A DNA stretch of 37,416 nucleotides from an uncultured Verrucomicrobiales bacterium (GTDB lineage Bacteria; Verrucomicrobiota; Verrucomicrobiia; Verrucomicrobiales; Akkermansiaceae): positions 1 to 37,416 of the forward strand of contig CALFTQ010000070.1 of assembly GCA_937916135.1 (NCBI GenBank). The letters are read 5' to 3'. Positions 16,667-23,881 of this stretch are shown here, piece by piece (the first letter of the stretch is position 1; each line of letters starts with the position of its first letter). Made by a program: the position numbers and the translations under genes. Under the pieces are notes generated by a model. That model had not been told where the DNA came from and ran no database searches. It saw only the letters and a list, made by a program, of their open reading frames with translations.

Positions 16667-16695
16667 ATTTTACCCCCGCCGCCCCCCCGTTGCAA
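16667..16695 (-). promoter_or_regulatory. lpdA promoter, leaderless type
   Basis: On the minus strand TTGCAA (16690-16695), a very G-rich 17-nt spacer and TAAAAT (16667-16672) end 6 nt before the lpdA ATG at 16660. The mRNA is predicted to start at the A of ATG. Confidence 0.65.
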
Positions 16696-16826
16696 TCATG
16701 AATGTGAAGGTATGACTCTAAAATTTCCCACGCCTCCGGTGCAGATGAGCGAGCAGGTGGCGCGCCCCACCGCACGTGCGAATTGCCGCGCGTGCATTCG
16801 GGGCGCATAGCGCATCGCTCGTACCG

Positions 16827-16861
16827 CAAAACCCCGCACGGCCGGGCCATGCGGGGTTTTG
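16827..16861 (-). terminator. Terminator of the autotransporter gene
   Basis: CAAAACCCCGCA (16827-16838) pairs perfectly with TGCGGGGTTTTG (16850-16861) around an 11-nt loop. On the minus strand it lies 30 nt after the autotransporter stop and ends in TTTTG. The symmetric A/T ends could also stop plus-strand transcription. The remaining 160 bp up to lpdA hold a perfect palindrome, CGCACGTGCG, and the lpdA promoter. Confidence 0.85.
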
Positions 16862-16890
16862 GAGAGAGACGATTTCAGGCAGGACCCTAA

Positions 16891-19800
16891 TCAGAAATCA
16901 TAACGCATACCGACATTGGCGCGGAAACCGGTCGTATCGGGGCGAATGGTCATATCCACGTCAGCATAGAAGGTGGTGTGCTGCTCCACAGGAACGGAGA
17001 TACCGGCACCCAGTTCGAAGCCTGTTCCGGAGCTATCCGTGCCCGACACCTCATATGCCGCACCACCCAGCGCCACATTGGCAGTCTCGGTGGTATCCCC
17101 GAAGTCCTGGGTAACGAGGGCACGGGCCTCAAGCACAGCATTGCGCTCGTGTACGCTCTCGTACATGACCCCCTGGTAGCGCAGACCGATACCCACGGAG
17201 CCATACACGTAGCTGTCACCATCGTATTCAAGGGCTGCATCACCGATAGAGCCATCTTCGGTGTAGCCGTCCACCTTGGCAGAGGTAATGCGGACATTCA
17301 CCAGGGGCTGGATGATGTGGGTGAACTCCTCGTTCAGACCGAGAACATAACCCAATTCATAGTAGGCAGAGAGGGACATACCATCTGTGTTACCCGAAGC
17401 CGAGTAACCGCCCACATTGCGCTCCAGATCCATATCATTCATGCCGGCGGTGAGGATGAGCATCTGCGTCCACCGGCCAGTCTGGTGGCGGGCAAACAGG
17501 TTGAGGTAGTATGCATCGTTGTTGCCGGAGGCATTATCTGCACTATCAGCATCGATCTCACCGTAAGAGGCAGAGAAGGCCATACCCACGGCCACATTCT
17601 CGGAGATATCCACATTGGCACCCACTGTGGCACCCCAGGTATTGAAATCGTAACCAGGGCCATCATCACCGGAGTCGGAGGAGGAGAAGCTGGTATCTGC
17701 CTGAGCCCAGGCCTGAATACCGGTGTTTTCCCAACCGCTTCCGCCGCCCATCTGCACGATGCGGTTGCGCAGGTTGCTCTGCACTTCCATAATGCCACGG
17801 CGCTGGGAATCGGCCAGGGCTGTGGTGGAAGCACCGGCAATGGCATCCAGGATCTCCTGGCGCCGCTCAAAACCCGTGTGAATCACATCACCCATGACAT
17901 CATGCAGGGCGGCAGCAACACCATCAGGAGAAAGGGCGCTGATTTCCTCGATAGCGGTCATGGTGATATCGCGAAGCTCTGTATCGGCAAGTTCTGCCTT
18001 GATAGCGGCCTCATCCTTGCGACCGGTCACCTCAAGGCTGCCATCTGCACCCACCTGCACATTTGCATAGGTGTATGCCGGGACGTAGATATCAATATCC
18101 GACCCGGTCAAATCCACCTCGCTGTCCCCGTTGGCCTGCAGCACGGTATAGGTGGACGGCGTGTCGAAGCTGAGGTGTTCGGCGTGAACGACAAGGTTCC
18201 CCACTGTAAGAGTGGTCTGGTCGCCATCGGGAGTAATGGTACCGGAAATGACAAGCTTATCCACGGCACAGGCGACACCGGCGGAGAAAGAGTCACCCTC
18301 AGCGCCACCGAACTCCAGGTTCGTGGAAGCAATAGTAGCATCGACCAGGACTGTCTCGCCATTGGTAATCAGCTTATCGTTCAGCACTGCCTTGTTAAGC
18401 GTGGCGCCTTCGCTGGTGATACCACCGGCTGCGCTCAAGGCCACATTGTTCACCACATGACCGTTCTCAATGGTGATGGAATCCGCAACAATGCCGGAAC
18501 CGGTTGTTTCACCATCCTTCAGAACCACATTGCTCAGCGTTGTCTCACCCGTGGTGGAAAGGCCATTGCCGCTGGCCATGCCATTTTTGATAACCAGTTC
18601 ACTGGCCGCTACCTCGTATCCCTTATCAATGGCAATGGAATCAACCTCCAGCTTACCGCCGACAGCTGCAAGCGCATTCTTGTCAACGGACAGAAGGCCA
18701 GCGCTTCTGGCGGCACCCGAAGCGGTGAAGCTTGCATTGGTGAGCAGCTTCTTCTCATCAAGCAGAATGGTGTTGCCCCCTTCCAGACCGGCAACAGACA
18801 TGCTGGCCTCGTCCTTAAGAGTCACCGTCACCTCCTCGCACACTGTGCCGGCTGTCAGCGACGCAGCACCGATGGAGAACCCACCTTTCAGGAGTTCCTG
18901 CTCTCCCTTACCGGCCACAACAATACCACCGGACTGAACTGACGGAGCCGTGATACTGCCACCGCCCAGAGAAGCCTTCTCATTGGCATCCGTCCGGACA
19001 AATACAGAATTCGTTGCCGTCATGGAGCCCACACTGGCCGTGCCGAAAATAGCATTGGTGCCTGAGGTTTCCACAGCCCCACTCACAGAGAGGCGCACAT
19101 CCGGGTTCCCTTCAGAACCCACGTAGAAGTTACCGCCGGCAACCAGGGAACCGGCCTCCAGGAAGCCTTTTTCCAGTTTGAAGCTCAATTCGGACTCCAC
19201 CTTGCCGCTGACTCTCACCTGAGCAGCAACTTTGATATCGCCGCGAGCGTAAAGTTCCTTGGCACCCAGGCGGGAAATCACTTCCGTTGTGATTACCTCA
19301 TCATCTTCACCTTCCGTGGTGACGACATTGACGCCATCCAGAATAAGGTTGCCATCCTCATTGCTCACCTTGCCGATGTAGGTGGTCTTGACGGCCTTGG
19401 ATGCGCCATTCAAATCAACAACCAGATCGCCATTCAGATTATTGTCATCAGGGTTGTTGCGCAAACGCGTGATGGTGGCATTGGAGCCGATGCTGCCATC
19501 ACCAAGCATCACCGTAACCACATGGCTCCCAATCACCTTCAGGTCAACATCCGTATTCTCCCCGATTTCCACAAAACGAAGGTAACGTGCGCCTGCCTCG
19601 TGAGAAAACACTGTGAAGCCATCCGTGCTGAGCTCCAGACCGGATTCATCAAACGCACCGGTGTTCACCTCAAACACCACCTTGCCATCACCCAGTGCGC
19701 GGATGCCGCACCCGGTGGAAAGAGCTGTGGAGTGCAGCACATTCTTGGCAACCGTCAGCGTGCAGCCTTCCATCGCGGCGAAACCGATGTTGCCATCTGC

Positions 19801-20832
19801 CTCGGAGCCCGTAATCTGGGTCTTGACACGCGTAAGCTGATTGTATGTATAGTCGCCCTCCGTAAGCCACAGAACACCTTTGCTGCCGTTGAAATATACG
19901 GTATCCTCAGCACCCATGAGGCGAACTGAGTTATTGACGGTATCGGTATAGAACGCCTCTCCATCCTTACCTTCCAGAAGATAGTTGAGGTTGGTCTTGC
20001 CGCTGATCAACCACGCCTCCGTCGTGCCGGGAGTCTCGGCAGTAAGCTTGATAGTGGCGCCATCATTAGCCAGGGTGTACAGACCACCGCCATCCATCGG
20101 ACCGGCCTCGGGGTCAGAAACACTCAGGAAGTCCTCCGGCATCGTATAGGAATTCAGAAGCACCTCTCCATCGTAGAAGGTATTGATCTTGCTGATGACA
20201 TCATGGCTCTCATTATCCAGTAAATAGGCACCTTCGAATGTAAGGGCACCATAGTTACCGCCTTCAAACTTTGCCAGACCACCATCAGCATCCCAGGAGA
20301 AATTCAATCTGATGCTTACCTCGCCACAGTCCGGATTGGCCTCCCAGTTGTAGCCATCCAGGCGGAAAAGCATGATATCCTTTGCAACACTATTATTTTT
20401 CTTACCGCTGAACACGATTCTGATTCTGCCCTGAGCCGAAAGGTAAAAACAGAAACTGTCTGCCATGTTCAGGGTGATAGTGTCGCTTCCGCCATCAATT
20501 ACTGAACCGGAGTTTGTGAGGATGGAAGTGCCGAGCTGGTCACCATCCGCCTCAGGCGTACTTGCAACATTAATGGCATCTATTGATAATGCCCAGTCGG
20601 ACTTATTCCAGTCGATAGGCTTAGCGGTTGCGGGATCAACAAAAGCAAAGTTCTCAGCAGCGAAGCGTGGCGGGTCATTGGCATGCACGTCTTCCTGTAT
20701 CATGGTTTGCTGCACGCTTACATACCCATATTCGGCAGCAGGGGCAGCCTGGCTGGTGCTCACATACAAGGCGGCAGTGCCGATTACTGCCAGCAGAGCC
20801 GCGCGAAGTCCTTTCGGGAGGTGGAGTTTCAT
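16891..20832 (-). CDS. Autotransporter (type Va) outer membrane protein
   Basis: This 1313-residue protein starts at 20832 with MKLHLPKGLRAALLAVIG and a signal peptide ending near STSQAA. The long passenger (about 30-1020) is rich in Gly, Ser, Thr, Val and Asn, with repeated short strands (for example ETTLSNVVLKDGETTGSG), typical of a beta-helix. A helical linker (about 950-1030) leads to a C-terminal autotransporter barrel (about 1030-1313) with alternating strands, ending GMRYDF. The last residue is phenylalanine, as the BAM complex prefers. No protease or catalytic motif is seen, so adhesion or a surface-layer role is the best guess. Earlier in-frame ATGs lie in the leader and are rejected. 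The gene is monocistronic, with a promoter at 20895-20923 and its own terminator. Confidence 0.9.
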   Translation of the reverse strand: MKLHLPKGLRAALLAVIGTAALYVSTSQAAPAAEYGYVSVQQTMIQEDVHANDPPRFAAENFAFVDPATAKPIDWNKSDWALSIDAINVASTPEADGDQLGTSILTNSGSVIDGGSDTITLNMADSFCFYLSAQGRIRIVFSGKKNNSVAKDIMLFRLDGYNWEANPDCGEVSIRLNFSWDADGGLAKFEGGNYGALTFEGAYLLDNESHDVISKINTFYDGEVLLNSYTMPEDFLSVSDPEAGPMDGGGLYTLANDGATIKLTAETPGTTEAWLISGKTNLNYLLEGKDGEAFYTDTVNNSVRLMGAEDTVYFNGSKGVLWLTEGDYTYNQLTRVKTQITGSEADGNIGFAAMEGCTLTVAKNVLHSTALSTGCGIRALGDGKVVFEVNTGAFDESGLELSTDGFTVFSHEAGARYLRFVEIGENTDVDLKVIGSHVVTVMLGDGSIGSNATITRLRNNPDDNNLNGDLVVDLNGASKAVKTTYIGKVSNEDGNLILDGVNVVTTEGEDDEVITTEVISRLGAKELYARGDIKVAAQVRVSGKVESELSFKLEKGFLEAGSLVAGGNFYVGSEGNPDVRLSVSGAVETSGTNAIFGTASVGSMTATNSVFVRTDANEKASLGGGSITAPSVQSGGIVVAGKGEQELLKGGFSIGAASLTAGTVCEEVTVTLKDEASMSVAGLEGGNTILLDEKKLLTNASFTASGAARSAGLLSVDKNALAAVGGKLEVDSIAIDKGYEVAASELVIKNGMASGNGLSTTGETTLSNVVLKDGETTGSGIVADSITIENGHVVNNVALSAAGGITSEGATLNKAVLNDKLITNGETVLVDATIASTNLEFGGAEGDSFSAGVACAVDKLVISGTITPDGDQTTLTVGNLVVHAEHLSFDTPSTYTVLQANGDSEVDLTGSDIDIYVPAYTYANVQVGADGSLEVTGRKDEAAIKAELADTELRDITMTAIEEISALSPDGVAAALHDVMGDVIHTGFERRQEILDAIAGASTTALADSQRRGIMEVQSNLRNRIVQMGGGSGWENTGIQAWAQADTSFSSSDSGDDGPGYDFNTWGATVGANVDISENVAVGMAFSASYGEIDADSADNASGNNDAYYLNLFARHQTGRWTQMLILTAGMNDMDLERNVGGYSASGNTDGMSLSAYYELGYVLGLNEEFTHIIQPLVNVRITSAKVDGYTEDGSIGDAALEYDGDSYVYGSVGIGLRYQGVMYESVHERNAVLEARALVTQDFGDTTETANVALGGAAYEVSGTDSSGTGFELGAGISVPVEQHTTFYADVDMTIRPDTTGFRANVGMRYDF

Positions 20833-20894
20833 ATTGTAGATTTTTTTATTGAAAATACTTCGAAGGTGAGAGACGGAGATACCGCTCATTTCAC

Positions 20895-20923
20895 ACTCTA
20901 CCAAATCCCCTACGGCATGGCAA
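20895..20923 (-). promoter_or_regulatory. Autotransporter promoter with leader
   Basis: On the minus strand TTGCCA (20918-20923), a 17-nt spacer and TAGAGT (20895-20900) would start transcription near 20888, giving a leader of about 56 nt. The leader is A/T-rich just before the ATG and has no Shine-Dalgarno sequence. This and the 28.5-kb outer-membrane gene are the clear exceptions to the leaderless pattern. Confidence 0.5.
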
Positions 20924-20971
20924 GGTCAAAATGCTTGCATCACCAAAATAAACACCGGAAATATGGCATAT

Positions 20972-21715
20972 TCAGGCATCCAGCGCATAGCGGGCTGAGG
21001 CCACAGCCAGGAAAACGGCTGTTTCCACGCGCAGGATGATGGGGCCCAGGCTGGCGGGGGCATAGCCGGCAGATTCGCCGGCAGCATACTCGGTGGGGGA
21101 GAAGTCGCCCTCCGGGCCGATGAGGAGCACGCAGCTGCCCTGCCCTGAGGAACGAGCCGCCTCCAGCAGCTCGCGCAGCGGGCGGGCATGCGGCACAATG
21201 GCACATTGGATTTTAAGCTCCGGAAGGTCAGTGCGCTGCAGGAATGCCGCATAGCTCTGCGGCTGTTCCACCAGCGGCAGGGAATTCACACCGCACTGCT
21301 TGCAGGCCTCCAGCACGGTGCGGCTCCACTTGGTGGTCTTGGCTGCGGCCTCCCTGGCATCCAGGCGCACGATGGTGCGCTCCGTGATGAGGGGGATGAT
21401 GCGCTGCACGCCCATTTCCACCGCTTTCTGGACGATGAGGTCCATATTGCTGCCTTTCGGGATAGCCAGGGCCAAGGTGATACCCGCCACCGGCGGCAGC
21501 GGCGGCAGCGGGCGCAGCCCGGCCAGGGTGAGGCAGCTGCTGCCGGCAGTGGCCACAATGCGGCCCACGGCAGCCTGGCCGCAGCCGTCGAACACCTCGC
21601 ACTCCTCCCCCACGCGCAGGCGCATCACCTTCAGGGCATGCTTCGCCTCCTCACCCTCGATGCTGAGGGTGGCACCGGCCTGCAGACTGGCCCCTGGGGC
21701 ATAGCACCTGTGCAT
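20972..21715 (-). CDS. rsmE: 16S rRNA (uracil(1498)-N(3))-methyltransferase RsmE
   Basis: This 247-residue SPOUT-class enzyme methylates U1498 of 16S rRNA. Seen: an N-terminal PUA-like part (EAKHALKVMRLRVGEECEVFDG), ALAIPKGSNMDLIVQKAVEMGVQRIIPLITERT, and the C-terminal knot signature LLIGPEGDFSPTEYAAGES with LGPIILRVETA, where the cofactor binds. Length is normal. It lies 22 nt downstream of dnaJ, a pairing seen in many bacteria, and forms the end of a grpE-dnaJ-rsmE operon. Confidence 0.95.
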   Translation of the reverse strand: MHRCYAPGASLQAGATLSIEGEEAKHALKVMRLRVGEECEVFDGCGQAAVGRIVATAGSSCLTLAGLRPLPPLPPVAGITLALAIPKGSNMDLIVQKAVEMGVQRIIPLITERTIVRLDAREAAAKTTKWSRTVLEACKQCGVNSLPLVEQPQSYAAFLQRTDLPELKIQCAIVPHARPLRELLEAARSSGQGSCVLLIGPEGDFSPTEYAAGESAGYAPASLGPIILRVETAVFLAVASARYALDA

Positions 21716-21737
21716 GGGAACGAGCAGGGGCGGGGTA

Positions 21738-22883
21738 TTATTTCAGGAAACGGGCTGCGCGCTTGCGGAAATCAGTCACCTCGGGCTGGTTGCTGTCCTT
21801 CAGCTCCTCTCCGAACTTCTTGAGCGCCTTCTCCTGGGAAGAGGAAAGCCGGGTGGGAGTTTCCACCTGCACCTCCACCATGAGGTCACCGCGGCCGGAT
21901 CCCTTCAGACTGGGCATACCCTGGCCGCGCACGCGGAAGATAGTGTTGCTCTGCGTGCCGGCGGGCAGCTTCAGCTTGGCGGGCCCATTCAGCGTGGGCA
22001 CGGTCATTTCACCGCCCAGCACCGCATCCATGAAGGGCACGGGAATGGTGCAGTGCAGGTCCATGCCATCGCGGGTGAAGATATCGTGCGGCTTCACCTC
22101 GATGAACACGTAGAGGTCGCCGGTCTCGCCACCGTGGGTACCGGCATCGCCATTGCCGGTAGAGCGCAGCTTGGTGCCGGTATTCACGCCGGCAGGCACG
22201 CGCAGGGAAATCTTCACATCCTTGTGCACGCGGCCCTCGCCACGGCACTTCGGGCAGGGGTTGCTGATGGTCTGCCCTGCACCGCGGCAGGTCGGGCAGG
22301 TGCTCTGCTGCACAAAGAAACCGCTCTGGCGCGTCACCACACCGGTGCCGTGGCAGGTGGTGCAGGTGTGGAACCCGGCGCGGCCATCCTTGGAACCGGT
22401 GGCGTTGCACTCCTCGCAGGGCACCAGGCGCTCCACCTCCAGGGTCTTGGTGCAGCCCTCTGCCGCTTCCTCCAGCGTAATCTCCAGATCCGTGCGCAGG
22501 TCGGAACCGGGGCGCCGCGGGTCTGCCTTGCGGCGGGCGCCACCGCCACCCATGCCACCGAAACCGCCGAATGCCCCGCCGAATATCTGCGAGAACAAGT
22601 CTGCCGGATCCGTGAAACCGCCGAAGCCACCGGGGCCGCCGGCGCCACCCATGCCGCCATTCTTGAACGCCTCGTGCCCCATGCGGTCGTAGGCGGCGCG
22701 TTTGTCGGCATCGCTCAGCACCTCGTAGGCCTCACCCAGCTCCTTGAACTTCTCCTCCGCTTCCTTGTTGTCCGGGTTGCGGTCGGGGTGGTATTTCATG
22801 GCCAGCTTGCGGTAGGCCTTCTTGATGGTGGCCTCATCCGCATTGCGGTCAATGCCCAGCACCTCGTAATAATCCTGTGCCAT
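21738..22883 (-). CDS. dnaJ: Chaperone protein DnaJ
   Basis: This 381-residue type I J-protein activates DnaK ATPase and delivers substrates. Seen: a J domain with HPD at residues 32-34, a Gly/Phe region (NGGMGGAGGPGGFGGF), four zinc-binding CxxCxGxG repeats (CEECNATG, CTTCHGTG, CPTCRGAG, CPKCRGEG) and the C-terminal substrate-binding domains. All elements are intact. It follows grpE by 21 nt; dnaK and hrcA are not in the window. The sequence just before the ATG (CACACATACGACG) shows no Shine-Dalgarno. Confidence 0.97.
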   Translation of the reverse strand: MAQDYYEVLGIDRNADEATIKKAYRKLAMKYHPDRNPDNKEAEEKFKELGEAYEVLSDADKRAAYDRMGHEAFKNGGMGGAGGPGGFGGFTDPADLFSQIFGGAFGGFGGMGGGGARRKADPRRPGSDLRTDLEITLEEAAEGCTKTLEVERLVPCEECNATGSKDGRAGFHTCTTCHGTGVVTRQSGFFVQQSTCPTCRGAGQTISNPCPKCRGEGRVHKDVKISLRVPAGVNTGTKLRSTGNGDAGTHGGETGDLYVFIEVKPHDIFTRDGMDLHCTIPVPFMDAVLGGEMTVPTLNGPAKLKLPAGTQSNTIFRVRGQGMPSLKGSGRGDLMVEVQVETPTRLSSSQEKALKKFGEELKDSNQPEVTDFRKRAARFLK

Positions 22884-22904
22884 CGTCGTATGTGTGGGTT
22901 GAAC

Positions 22905-23441
22905 TTATGCCTCCGGGGCGGCCTCCTCCTTCGGCGCGGCGGTCACCACATTCACCGGGCGCAGCAGGCGGCCGCGCAGGTTATACCCCCGGCGCAGAAT
23001 GCGGATGATGGTCCCCTCCGGCTGGTCGCTCGGCTCGCTCATGATAGCCTCGTGCAGGTTGTGGTCGAACTCCTGCCCCGGGGCGCACTCGATAGCCTCC
23101 ACGCCCTGCCCGGCCAGGAAATCCGCCAGCTGCTTCTGCACCATGCTCATGCCGATGTAGATCATCGAGCTGGTGTCCTGCTGGGCCATCTGCATGCCCA
23201 TCTCAAAATTATCAATGACCGGCAGCAACTCCTCCAGCAGGCTGCGGTTCGCATATTTGGTGAAATCCTCGCGGTCCTTCACGCAGCGCTTGCGGTAGTT
23301 ATCATACTCCGCCGCCGTGCGCAGCGCCATCTCGCGCCATTTGGTCAGCTCATCTACAGGCTGCTGCTCCTCCTCAGCCGGAGTCTCCGGCGTCTCGACG
23401 GGTTCTTCTTCGGGTGTTGGTTTGCTTTCTTCTTCGCTCAT
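22905..23441 (-). CDS. grpE: Nucleotide exchange factor GrpE
   Basis: This 178-residue protein releases ADP from DnaK. The first 40 residues are acidic and disordered (SEEESKPTPEEEPVETP). A long helix (about 45-95, with WREMALRTAAEYDNYRKRC) forms the dimer stalk, and the C-terminal beta domain carries HEAIMSEPSDQPEGTIIRILRRGYNLRGRLLRPVNV-type family residues. I start at 23441 because a good promoter ends 7 nt upstream; the longer frame runs back through that promoter. It heads the grpE-dnaJ-rsmE operon. No CIRCE-type inverted repeat is seen; instead element R1 lies about 30 bp upstream of the -35 box. Confidence 0.95.
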   Translation of the reverse strand: MSEEESKPTPEEEPVETPETPAEEEQQPVDELTKWREMALRTAAEYDNYRKRCVKDREDFTKYANRSLLEELLPVIDNFEMGMQMAQQDTSSMIYIGMSMVQKQLADFLAGQGVEAIECAPGQEFDHNLHEAIMSEPSDQPEGTIIRILRRGYNLRGRLLRPVNVVTAAPKEEAAPEA

Positions 23442-23448
23442 GCCTTTT

Positions 23449-23477
23449 ATCATACGCCATGTGTCAACCCCGGTCAA
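23449..23477 (-). promoter_or_regulatory. grpE promoter, leaderless type
   Basis: On the minus strand TTGACC (23472-23477), a 17-nt spacer and TATGAT (23449-23454) end 7 nt before the grpE ATG at 23441. A second TTGACA lies inside the spacer, too close to the -10 to serve as its -35. Confidence 0.65.
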
Positions 23478-23495
23478 CCCCCCGCGCGTGACATC

Positions 23496-23550
23496 CTCAC
23501 GCATCCCAAAGATTTTGTGAGGAATAGAAACCTCAACATCATTGTCAAAG
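23496..23550 (+). repeat. R1 conserved upstream element, copy B
   Basis: Core CCCAAAGATTTTGT (23505-23518) then GAGGAATAGAAAC and TCAACATCATT. It shares the core and most tail positions with copies at 1-52 (minus) and 2617-2671 (plus). Read toward grpE it lies about 30 bp upstream of the -35 box. Confidence 0.65.
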
Positions 23551-23574
23551 ATGCTCCCCCTGCCTCAAATTCCC

Positions 23575-23772
23575 ATCCCTCATGCGCCAGCATGAGGGAT
23601 TTCATACATGCCACAGGCATGTATTTCATGCACTGCGATAGCAGTGCTTTCATACCGCTGCTCGCAGCGGTATTTACATACTTGCGATAGCAAGTATTTC
23701 ATTGAGCGACCCGTCTCGGCGTAGCTTTAGCGGAGACGGAAGCGACTGGTTACCGCTGCATCAGCAGCGGTA
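23575..23772. repeat. Tandem array of variable-stem hairpins
   Basis: Seven short inverted repeats follow each other. H1 23575-23600: 11-bp stem, loop GCCA. H2 23604-23624: 9-bp stem, loop ACA. H3 23630-23647: 7-bp stem, loop GATA. H4 23652-23673: 10-bp arms, loop TC. H5 23678-23697: 8-bp stem, loop GATA. H6 23711-23739: 7-bp stem around a 15-nt loop. H7 23751-23772: 9-bp stem, loop ATCA. H1 to H5 are joined by near-identical spacers of the type TTTCAT or TTTACAT. Stem sequences differ between units except H4 and H7, yet each is self-complementary. The other 110 bp up to the PBP1A stop at 23882 show no gene; the PBP1A terminator could lie in this array. Confidence 0.85.
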
Positions 23773-23881
23773 CTGCCGTTTTCGCAATGTATAGGCCATA
23801 AGCTTACAATGGGACACATAAAGTATACGATTTTTTCCCAGGGAAGGCTAATTTATTATGCGACCGCCCATTATCCAATTC

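Noticed and set aside
23441..23504. CIRCE/HrcA operator upstream of grpE
   Set aside because: No inverted repeat of the TTAGCACTC-N9-GAGTGCTAA type is present. The dyad CCGCACTC/GAGTGCGG at 28413-28445 is partly like half of it but belongs to a different gene.
23575..23772. CRISPR array
   Set aside because: Units are palindromes of differing sequence with short constant spacers, the reverse of a CRISPR layout, and no cas gene is present.
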